Source of the DNA: an uncultured Verrucomicrobiota bacterium
GTDB lineage: Bacteria; Verrucomicrobiota; Kiritimatiellia; RFP12; UBA3636
NCBI GenBank assembly: GCA_946612175.1
Contig: CAMOEO010000221.1
Coordinates: 1 to 5,473, forward strand
Length of the DNA stretch: 5,473 bases
Direction: 5' to 3'
A model generated the notes under the pieces. It was given only the letters and a program-made list of their open reading frames with translations, searched no databases and had not been told where the DNA came from. Made by a program: the position numbers and the translations under genes. Shown one piece after another: positions 1 to 5,323 of this stretch. The stretch's first letter is position 1, and every line of letters begins with the position of its first letter.

Positions 1-11
1 TGCGCGGGCCG

Positions 12-2027
12 CTACGGACGCCGGCGCTTGAGGAAGACCCACGGCGGCGGGCGGCGCTTGCGCGGGGCGCCGGCCCCGCCGGCGGCGGACGCCTTCGGCG
101 CCGCGTGGCGGCGGATGCGGTGCAGCGGCGCGCCGGGGGGCGGGTCGCCGGGCCACGGCAGCGTGAAGGCCGGCACGCGCCGCAGCGCGACGGAGCGGCC
201 GAAGTCCGTGAGCGAGAGCTGCCGCCACGGCTCCTCGCCGACGTCGATGCAGCGGGCGCGCACGAGCGCGTCGAGGAGCCGGCCGAGGAAGCCCGCGTCC
301 AGGTCCCGCAGGAGGCCGAACGTGCTCAGCGCATCGAGCCCCGCGGCCGCGACCTCGGGCGTGGCCTCGCCGCGAAGCGTCTCGACGACGCGCCTCGCGC
401 CCCAGCGCCCGCGCATGCGGCCGACGCACGAGAGGACCTTCTGCACGACCGTCCAGCGCTCCTCCGTGAGCGGCGGGGCGTCGATCGCGCCGCCGTCGTT
501 GTCGCACCCGTCGCAGATTCCCCTGCGCGGCGCCTCGCCGAAGTAGTCGAGCAGGAACGCCTGGCGGCACATGCGCGTGTCGACGAAGCGGATCATCGCG
601 CGGAGGCGGGCCTCGTCCGCGCCGCGCTTCGCGGCGCGCGCGGCGAACGCCTCGCGCAGCGGGCCGTCGCCGGGATCGGGCAGCAGCTCCGTCGCCCACG
701 CCGAGCGGCGGTCGGCGCCGGCGACGGGCGCGCGGCGGATGTAGCCGGCGCGCTCGAGCACGCCGATCGCCGTGCGCGCGAGCATGCCGTTCCTGAGGCC
801 CGAGGCCTCCGCCCAGTCGTCGTCCGACCGCGCGACGGGCCCGTCCGCGCACATCGTCCGCATCGCCGTGAGCAGCGCGCGCCCCTCGGCCTCGGTGGGG
901 TTGGCCGCCTCGATGAAGAAGCGCTGCGTGCGGACGTCCGCGAAGTTGAAGAGCAGCTCGCACCACGCCGCCGCGCCGTCGCGCCCCGCGCGGCCGACCT
1001 CCTGGTAGTACGACTCGATCGAGCCCGGGACGTCCCAGTGCGCCACGAAGCGGATGTCCGGCCGGTCGATGCCCATGCCGAACGCGTTGGTCGCCACGAC
1101 GACCGGGCGCTCCGCGCGCAGGAACGCCTCCTGCGCCTCCGCGCGGCTCGCCTCGTCGAGCGCGCCGGAGTAGAGCAGCGGCGTGACCCCGCCGCGCAGG
1201 TCGGGGTCCGCGCGCAGCCGGTCGTAGACGAGCTGTGCCTGGCGGCGCGTCGCGCAGTACACGATGCCCGCGCCCCGCGTCTCGGCGAGCGTCGCCACGC
1301 GGTCGTACTTCTCCTCGTGCGTCGCGCAGCGCACGACCGACAGCCGGAGGTTGGGGCGCGCGAAGCCCTGCACGAGCACGAACGGCTCGCGGCGCGGCGC
1401 CGCGCCGAGCCCGAGCTGCGCGACGATGTCGCGCCGCACGTCCGGCGTCGCCGTCGCGGTGACGGCCATCACGCGCACCTCCGGCCCGATGCCGCGCAGC
1501 AGCGCGCCGAGCGCGAGGTAGTCCGGGCGGAAGTCATGGCCCCACTGGCTGATGCAGTGCGCCTCGTCGATCGCGACGAGCGGGACGCGGACGCGCGCGA
1601 GCGCCTCGCGGAAGCGCTCGTTGCGGAGGCGCTCCGGCGCGATGTAGGCGAGCTTCCAGCGGCCCTGCGCCAGCGCGGCGAGGCGGGCGTCCATCTCGTC
1701 GGGCGCGAGCGAGGAGTTGAGGTACGTCGCGGGGATGCCGCGGCGCTCCAAGGCGTCGACCTGGTCCTTCATCAGCGCGATGAGGGGCGAGACAACGACC
1801 GTCGTCCCCTCCAGCAGCATCGCGGCGAGCTGGTAGCAGAGCGACTTGCCCGAGCCGGTCGGCATCACGAGCACCGCGTCGCGCCCCGCGAGCACGGCTT
1901 CGACGGGCTCGCGCTGGCCGGGCCGGAAGCGCTCGTGCCCGAACCAGCGCCGCGCGCCCTCGAGCACGGGGTCGCCGCCGCCCGCGGGGGCGGCGTTCGG
2001 CGGGGTCGTGGCGGGGTCTTCGGGCAT
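12..2027 (-). CDS. recQ: RecQ-family ATP-dependent DNA helicase, HRDC-less, with basic C-terminal tail
   Basis: Predicted 3'-5' superfamily 2 DNA helicase acting in recombination and replication-fork repair (family knowledge). Of 671 residues, the order is: motif 0 FRPGQ (34-38), Walker A TGSGKS (57-62), DEAH box (154-157), the RecQ aromatic loop CISQWGHDFRPDY (158-170), TATAT motif III (190-194), and motif VI QEVGRAGRDG (342-351). An extra winged-helix-like stretch follows at about 380-450, then the zinc region (C487, C505, C508) and the RQC winged helix (about 520-615). The fourth zinc position is Asp511, where RecQ normally has Cys. There is no HRDC domain; instead residues 633-671 form a basic, Pro-rich tail ending WVFLKRRRP. 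The ATG at 2027 lies about 24 nt below a good promoter but has no Shine-Dalgarno sequence. A GTG at codon 21 is an alternative start that keeps motif 0. The stop is TAG at 12-14. RecQ identity is firm; the tail function is unknown. Confidence 0.96.
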   Translation of the reverse strand: MPEDPATTPPNAAPAGGGDPVLEGARRWFGHERFRPGQREPVEAVLAGRDAVLVMPTGSGKSLCYQLAAMLLEGTTVVVSPLIALMKDQVDALERRGIPATYLNSSLAPDEMDARLAALAQGRWKLAYIAPERLRNERFREALARVRVPLVAIDEAHCISQWGHDFRPDYLALGALLRGIGPEVRVMAVTATATPDVRRDIVAQLGLGAAPRREPFVLVQGFARPNLRLSVVRCATHEEKYDRVATLAETRGAGIVYCATRRQAQLVYDRLRADPDLRGGVTPLLYSGALDEASRAEAQEAFLRAERPVVVATNAFGMGIDRPDIRFVAHWDVPGSIESYYQEVGRAGRDGAAAWCELLFNFADVRTQRFFIEAANPTEAEGRALLTAMRTMCADGPVARSDDDWAEASGLRNGMLARTAIGVLERAGYIRRAPVAGADRRSAWATELLPDPGDGPLREAFAARAAKRGADEARLRAMIRFVDTRMCRQAFLLDYFGEAPRRGICDGCDNDGGAIDAPPLTEERWTVVQKVLSCVGRMRGRWGARRVVETLRGEATPEVAAAGLDALSTFGLLRDLDAGFLGRLLDALVRARCIDVGEEPWRQLSLTDFGRSVALRRVPAFTLPWPGDPPPGAPLHRIRRHAAPKASAAGGAGAPRKRRPPPWVFLKRRRP

Positions 2028-2057
2028 GGCGGCGCGGGGGTTGCGGAACGGCCCGCC

Positions 2058-2085
2058 ATTGTAGGCATTTCCGCGCGGAATGCAA
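2058..2085 (-). promoter_or_regulatory. Sigma-70-type promoter for recQ
   Basis: On the minus strand, TTGCAT (2085-2080) and TACAAT (2063-2058) are separated by 16 nt, close to the TTGACA/TATAAT consensus and conspicuous as an AT-richer patch in very GC-rich DNA. It starts 9 bp past the stop of the upstream regulator gene and predicts a transcription start near 2051, giving recQ a leader of about 24 nt. This suggests recQ can be transcribed independently of the regulator gene. It is inferred from sequence only. Confidence 0.7.
2069..2080. promoter_or_regulatory. Operator-like 12-bp palindrome in the recQ promoter spacer
   Basis: TTCCGCGCGGAA is a perfect inverted repeat between the -35 and -10 hexamers, overlapping one base of the -35. 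With a one-base bulge the symmetry extends to GCAT...ATGC (2065-2083). A dimeric repressor bound here would block RNA polymerase. The XRE-type regulator encoded directly upstream is the obvious candidate binder, but nothing in the sequence proves it. The element is not followed by a T-run on the minus strand and has no real loop, so it is a poor terminator. Confidence 0.45.
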
Positions 2086-2094
2086 GCGGGACGG

Positions 2095-3354
2095 CTAGTC
2101 GAACGGGACGCCCGCGCGGCGGGCGATGGCGCGCGCCTCGTCGTAGGCGCCGCGCACGCTGCGCGCGCGCTCCAGCAGGTCGCCCAGGCGGCCGTTGCGC
2201 GCCAGCGGCGGCAGCGCCTCGCCGGGCTCGCGGAACTGGTGCGTCTCGTAGTGGCCGCGGATCGCGGCGAGCATCCCCGTGAGCGCCTCGTCCGAGAGCA
2301 GCCCCAGCTCGAAGAGACGGTACGCGAACGCCTCCGCGCTCGTCCCGAAGCGGCGCTTCACGCGCAGCAGCAGCGGCAGCGTCCAGTCGCCCCGCCCCGC
2401 GCCGAGCGACGCGGCGGCCGCGAGCACCGCCGTCCGGGGCAGCAGGAAGCACGCCGCGAAGAGCTTCGCGAAGCGGCGGTTCGCCTCGGCCGCCTCGGGG
2501 ACAGGGCGGTTGCCGTTGCGCGTGAAGAGGTAGAGGTACGCCAGCTCCAGCGCGAGGCGGAAGAGCTGCTTCTCCGTCGTGATCGACTCCGAGATCGCGA
2601 TGACGGCGCTGCCGCTCCCCGTCGCGAAGAACGACAGGCTCTCCAGCCCGCGCGGCAGCGGAACGAACAGCACGCGCACGCCGTGGCTCTCCAGCACCGA
2701 CACGTAGTCCAGGACGATCGAGTCGCCGAGGCCGAGCATCTTCCGGACCCGTTCCGCCAGCTGCTCTGCTCCCTCGGCGTCCTGCTGGAACGGGAGCGAG
2801 AGCGGAACGGACGCCCGCGCGAACGCGCCGCAGAGCGTCTCGAGGCGCAGGTAGTCGAGGATGCGCCGCTCGATCGTCTCGACGGCCTCCTGCGAGGGCA
2901 GCGGGGCGGAGACGGAGTCCGCGCGGGTCGTGCGGACGACGCCCCGCCGCGCGAGCGGGGCGAAGAGCGCGTCCTCGGGGGAGAGGAAGAGCTCCTGCAG
3001 GCCCGGAAGGACCGCCTCGGGCGCCGTGGCGGGGTCCGGCGCGGCCTCGCGCCCGGTCGCCGCGCGGAGCAGGTCCTCCAGCGTCGCGCCGAGGGCCGCG
3101 CAGAGGCGGCGCAGCGTCCGCAGCGAGGGCTGGCGGCGGCCGTTCTCGACGGCGCTCACCTGCGGCGCGGGAATCCCCGCGAGCGCGGCGAGCTCGGCCT
3201 GCATCAGCCCCCGCCGCTCGCGCATCGAGCGGACGGCCTCGCCGACGCGGCGGGCCTCCTCCTCCTCGAGGCGTTCGGGGTCGAGGTTCGCCGCCCCCGC
3301 GAGCGGGGCGGGCGACTTCTTGAGGCGGGGCTGTTCCTTGCGCGTGCGGGCCAT
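2095..3354 (-). CDS. XRE-family regulator fused to a degenerate ImmA/IrrE-like (pseudo-peptidase) domain
   Basis: 419-residue predicted cytoplasmic DNA-binding regulator. Residues 37-96 form an XRE/Cro helix-turn-helix, with QAELAALAGIPAPQVSAVE (52-70) as the helix-turn-helix core and NGRRQPSLRTLRRLCAAL following it. A linker rich in Ala and Pro (about 100-160) leads to an ImmA/IrrE-like domain (about 195-310): a strand region LESHGVRVLFVPLP (221-234), the helix FRLALELAYLYLF (265-277) at the place of the zinc helix, and EANRRFAKLFAACFLLP (290-306), matching the E..An.FA..LL.P signature. The HExxH histidines are replaced (L269, Y273) while E270 remains, so peptidase activity is not expected. 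The last 110 residues are mostly helical and unassigned. Start: ATG at 3354 with GGAGAG 6 nt upstream; the frame stays open further upstream, but those codons overlap the aldolase gene and are non-native. Likely targets are its own promoter and the adjacent recQ (inference). Confidence 0.88.
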   Translation of the reverse strand: MARTRKEQPRLKKSPAPLAGAANLDPERLEEEEARRVGEAVRSMRERRGLMQAELAALAGIPAPQVSAVENGRRQPSLRTLRRLCAALGATLEDLLRAATGREAAPDPATAPEAVLPGLQELFLSPEDALFAPLARRGVVRTTRADSVSAPLPSQEAVETIERRILDYLRLETLCGAFARASVPLSLPFQQDAEGAEQLAERVRKMLGLGDSIVLDYVSVLESHGVRVLFVPLPRGLESLSFFATGSGSAVIAISESITTEKQLFRLALELAYLYLFTRNGNRPVPEAAEANRRFAKLFAACFLLPRTAVLAAAASLGAGRGDWTLPLLLRVKRRFGTSAEAFAYRLFELGLLSDEALTGMLAAIRGHYETHQFREPGEALPPLARNGRLGDLLERARSVRGAYDEARAIARRAGVPFD

Positions 3355-3360
3355 GGCGTT

Positions 3361-3366
3361 CTCTCC
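3361..3366 (-). promoter_or_regulatory. Ribosome binding site setting the regulator start
   Basis: GGAGAG on the minus strand, 6 nt before the ATG at 3354. It decides the start, because the reading frame remains open for about 1 kb further upstream through the aldolase gene. It partly overlaps a small CTCCGGAG palindrome (3363-3370). Confidence 0.7.
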
Positions 3367-3380
3367 GGAGGGTTGGCGCG

Positions 3381-3402
3381 GGCGCCCCTTCGGCGGGGCG
3401 CC
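3381..3402 (-). repeat. Perfect 8-bp inverted repeat (leader hairpin) upstream of the XRE regulator
   Basis: GGCGCCCC (3381-3388) and GGGGCGCC (3395-3402) are exact reverse complements around a 6-nt loop. The repeat lies between the predicted transcription start (about 3408) and the ribosome binding site (3361-3366), so the transcript would open with a very stable hairpin 14 nt before the Shine-Dalgarno sequence. It could be an operator, an mRNA-stabilising 5' stem or an attenuating structure. No T-run follows, so it is not a canonical terminator. Confidence 0.5.
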
Positions 3403-3414
3403 GCGTCGCCCTCC

Positions 3415-3443
3415 ATCGTACCACAACCGAGGCGGGAGGGGAA
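3415..3443 (-). promoter_or_regulatory. Candidate extended -10 promoter for the XRE regulator
   Basis: TACGAT (3420-3415) is preceded directly by TGG, giving the extended -10 form TGnTACGAT. A poor -35 (TTCCCC, 3443-3438) lies 17 nt upstream. It sits in the only non-coding stretch before the regulator gene and predicts a leader of about 54 nt. The weak -35 is typical of extended -10 or activator-dependent promoters. The call rests on motif match alone. Confidence 0.45.
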
Positions 3444-3451
3444 CCCCCGCC
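3431..3451 (-). repeat. Imperfect GC-rich hairpin after the aldolase gene
   Basis: GGCGGG (3431-3436) pairs with CCCGCC (3446-3451); inner GG/CC pairs and one bulged A close a 4-nt loop. It starts 11 nt after the aldolase stop and could slow polymerase or protect the 3' end of the operon mRNA. No U-run follows on the minus strand, so a Rho-independent terminator is not supported. In DNA this GC-rich, such a stem may also be chance. Confidence 0.25.
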
Positions 3452-3461
3452 GCGCCCCGCC

Positions 3462-4286
3462 CTACCGCCCGGCGAAGAAGCGGATCAGGCGCGCGACGTG
3501 CGCCGCGCAGGCGTCGACGATCGGGTCGGCGAGCTTGTCGGGCGGGACGAATCCGCCGTTCAGGTCGCCGAAGACCTTGAGCGTCGTCTTGATGTAGGTG
3601 TCGAGGAACTCGGTCGCGATGTTGACCTTCGCGATGCCGCATTCGATCGCGCGGCGGACGTCGGCGAGGGGCGTGCCGCTCCCGCCGTGCAGCACGAGCG
3701 GCACGCCGGGCAGCGCCTCCGCGATCGCCGCGCAGCGCGGGATGTCGAGCTTGGGCTCGGCCTTGTAGTAGCCGTGCGCGGTGCCGATCGAGACGGCGAG
3801 CGCGTCGACGCCGGTCTCCTTCCCGAACGCCGCCGCCTCGGCGACGTCCGTGAGCGCGGTGCCGTCGCCCATCGCGACGTGGCCGATCTCGCCCTCGCAC
3901 GTGGCGCCGGCCGCGTGGGCGCGGTCGGCGACGGCCTTCGTGCGCGCCGCGTTCTCGGCGTAGGGCAGGCGCGAGCCGTCGAACATCACGGAGGTGTAGC
4001 CCCACGCGAGGGCGTCCTCGGCCTGCTTCTCGGTCGAGCCGTGGTCGAGATGCAGCGCGACCGGCACGGTCGCGCGCTCCGCGAGGCCGCGCAGCGTCGG
4101 CGCGAGGTCGCGCGCCTTCCCGGTGTCGAAGAGCCGCATGTAGAGCTGCACGATCACGGGCGACTTCTCGGCCTCGGCGGCCTTGAACACCGCGAGCGCG
4201 GTCTCGTAGTTCGCGACGTTGAACGCGCCGATCGCGCGCTTTTCCGCTCGCGCTTGCGCGAGCATGTCCTTCATGTTTACAAGCAT
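3462..4286 (-). CDS. Class II ketose-bisphosphate aldolase (FbaA/GatY/KbaY type)
   Basis: 274-residue zinc-dependent aldolase expected to cleave a ketose bisphosphate (fructose-, tagatose- or a related phosphate) to dihydroxyacetone phosphate plus an aldehyde. All family landmarks are visible: HLDHGS (79-84) with catalytic D81 and zinc ligand H82; SVMFDGSRLPYAEN (99-112); EGEIGH (131-136); the second zinc histidine H171 in GTAHGYY; the third, H200, in LHGGSGTP (199-206); and the phosphate-binding NIAT (222-225). Length is slightly below the 284-286 residues of E. coli GatY/KbaY. The ATG at 4286 has GAGGAG 11 nt upstream and overlaps the preceding gene by 10 nt, suggesting translational coupling; ATGs at codons 5 and 8 are less likely starts. 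The class II family is secure, but substrate cannot be told from sequence, so no symbol is given. Its position behind an oxidase and an Fe-S-type protein suggests a catabolic rather than glycolytic role. Confidence 0.94.
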   Translation of the reverse strand: MLVNMKDMLAQARAEKRAIGAFNVANYETALAVFKAAEAEKSPVIVQLYMRLFDTGKARDLAPTLRGLAERATVPVALHLDHGSTEKQAEDALAWGYTSVMFDGSRLPYAENAARTKAVADRAHAAGATCEGEIGHVAMGDGTALTDVAEAAAFGKETGVDALAVSIGTAHGYYKAEPKLDIPRCAAIAEALPGVPLVLHGGSGTPLADVRRAIECGIAKVNIATEFLDTYIKTTLKVFGDLNGGFVPPDKLADPIVDACAAHVARLIRFFAGR

Positions 4287-5308
4287 GACGCAGCGAGCTC
4301 CTCGAGGGTGCAAACGCGGAGTCCGGCCTTCGCGAGCGCGCGCTTGGCGTAGACGGAGCCGACAACGAGCGTGTCCTTCTTCGGATCGTCGGCGCGGTCG
4401 GCGACGTAGCGCGCGAGGTCGCCGACGAGCTCCGGGTGGAGCCGGTCGAGCACGACCGCGCCTTCGCCGCAGTTGTAGGTCTCCTCGTCGTTCGTGCCGA
4501 AGGGCTTGCACTCGGCGCCGAGCGCCTTGAGCAGCTTCTCCGGGGCGTCCAGATTGTCGTAGTTGCGGAGGAAGTCGTCGGCGATCGGGTAGACCGCGCC
4601 GGGCTTCTTCGCGAACTTCAGCTTCGCGCCGAGGATCCACTGCGTAACGTGCAGCACCTTGCACGGGAGCTTCACGCCGAAGTCGGCGTAGTCGCGCGCG
4701 AGCGCATCGTAGGCGGCGGGGTTGGAGACGACGAGCGTCTTCACGCCCTCGGCCTTGAGGAACGCGGCGAAGGCCTCGGCGGCGGCCTTGGCCTCGGGGA
4801 GGTAGCCGAGGACCTTGAGCGCCTTGCCGATGCAGCCGCCGGTGACGACCTTCGGCGCGACCTTCGCGGCGGCGAAGAGCTTCTTCGCGGCGGCGACGGC
4901 GGCCTTGTCGGAGGCGGTGGTGGCGTCGAGGAACCACGCCAGGTCGCCCTTGCCTTCGGCCTTCCAGGAGGAGGTCGCGGCGAGCTGCTTCGCGAGGGCG
5001 GCGACGGCCTCGGGGGCCTTGCCGGCCTCGACGACGTCGGCGCGCGCGGCGAGGGCGAGGCCGTTCTCGTCGAAGTGGTTCACGCAGTGGCGCACGCAGC
5101 AGGCGGAGAGGTCCTGGCGGTAGAGCGCGTCGACGAAGTCCGTGTCGTCGAACGAGTTGGTGCCGGTGCGCAGGCCGTAGAGCATCGCGGCGCGGACGCG
5201 CGGCGTGTCGGCCTCGGTGTGCCGGACGTTGCCGATGGCGGAGAGGTGCCGGCACATGAAGCAGAACCGGCAGTTCATGATGGCGTCTTCGAATTTCTCG
5301 ATGTGCAT
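4277..5308 (-). CDS. GlcF/HdrD-like iron-sulfur-type protein with many cluster cysteines lost
   Basis: 343-residue protein with the layout of GlcF, GlpC and HdrD electron-transfer subunits: an N-terminal ferredoxin-like double-cluster region (13-80) and two CCG-type domains (about 150-220 and 238-333). In the family it passes electrons from an FAD oxidase partner, and the gene just upstream encodes one. First cluster: C13, C16 and C19 are present but the fourth position is S23. Second: only C71 and C75 align, with Q65 and S68 at the other ligand positions. In the CCG domains just C159 and C280 survive; other positions read G158, N196, A199, D244, N279, S318 and A321. No signal peptide or membrane segment is visible. 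The ATG at 5308 has AGGAGGG 8 nt upstream; an in-frame TTG at 5314 would leave only 2 nt and is rejected. It ends at TAA 4277, overlapping the aldolase start. Family homology is clear; redox activity is doubtful. Confidence 0.82.
   Translation of the reverse strand: MHIEKFEDAIMNCRFCFMCRHLSAIGNVRHTEADTPRVRAAMLYGLRTGTNSFDDTDFVDALYRQDLSACCVRHCVNHFDENGLALAARADVVEAGKAPEAVAALAKQLAATSSWKAEGKGDLAWFLDATTASDKAAVAAAKKLFAAAKVAPKVVTGGCIGKALKVLGYLPEAKAAAEAFAAFLKAEGVKTLVVSNPAAYDALARDYADFGVKLPCKVLHVTQWILGAKLKFAKKPGAVYPIADDFLRNYDNLDAPEKLLKALGAECKPFGTNDEETYNCGEGAVVLDRLHPELVGDLARYVADRADDPKKDTLVVGSVYAKRALAKAGLRVCTLEELAASCL
4298..4303 (-). promoter_or_regulatory. Ribosome binding site for the aldolase, inside the upstream gene
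   Basis: GAGGAG on the minus strand, 11 nt before the ATG at 4286 and within the last codons of the preceding gene. It supports the start at 4286 over the in-frame ATGs at 4274 and 4265, and fits coupled translation through the 10-nt overlap. Confidence 0.5.
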
Positions 5309-5316
5309 TTTCAAGT

Positions 5317-5323
5317 CCCTCCT
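5317..5323 (-). promoter_or_regulatory. Strong ribosome binding site deciding the Fe-S-type protein start
   Basis: AGGAGGG on the minus strand lies 8 nt before the ATG at 5308. It shares its first two bases with the TAG stop of the oxidase gene (5324-5322), so a ribosome terminating there is already on the next initiation site. The TTG at 5314 is only 2 nt away and unlikely to be used. Confidence 0.75.

Noticed and set aside
2065..2083. Possible Rho-independent terminator after the XRE regulator gene
   Set aside because: The symmetry has essentially no loop and no T-run follows; it sits inside a promoter, so an operator is the better reading.
105..2282. 725-codon open frame on the plus strand, antisense to recQ
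   Set aside because: It is rich in Arg, Ala, Glu and Val in a repetitive way, has no recognisable domain, and lies opposite a complete RecQ. It is a typical shadow frame in high-GC DNA.
3363..3370. CTCCGGAG palindrome as a second copy of the recQ operator
   Set aside because: It shares only TCCG/CGGA half-sites with a different spacing from TTCCGCGCGGAA; too weak to call the same site.
2080..3597. 505-codon plus-strand open frame opposite the XRE/pseudo-IrrE gene
   Set aside because: The same low-complexity Arg/Ala/Glu composition, and it runs across the non-coding gap and two real genes without any motif or ribosome binding site.
3355..4365. N-terminal extension of the regulator frame by about 337 residues
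   Set aside because: The extra codons lie antiparallel-free but out of frame over the aldolase gene, are Arg-rich with no domain, and a good ribosome binding site sits just before the ATG at 3354.
4287..5255. N-terminal extension of the aldolase frame by about 323 residues
   Set aside because: It overlaps the Fe-S-type gene in another frame and is Arg-rich noise; the aldolase family starts at the MLVNMKDML sequence encoded from 4286.
5309..5314. TTG start adding two residues to the Fe-S-type protein
   Set aside because: It would leave only 2 nt to the AGGAGGG site, while the ATG at 5308 has the ideal 8 nt.
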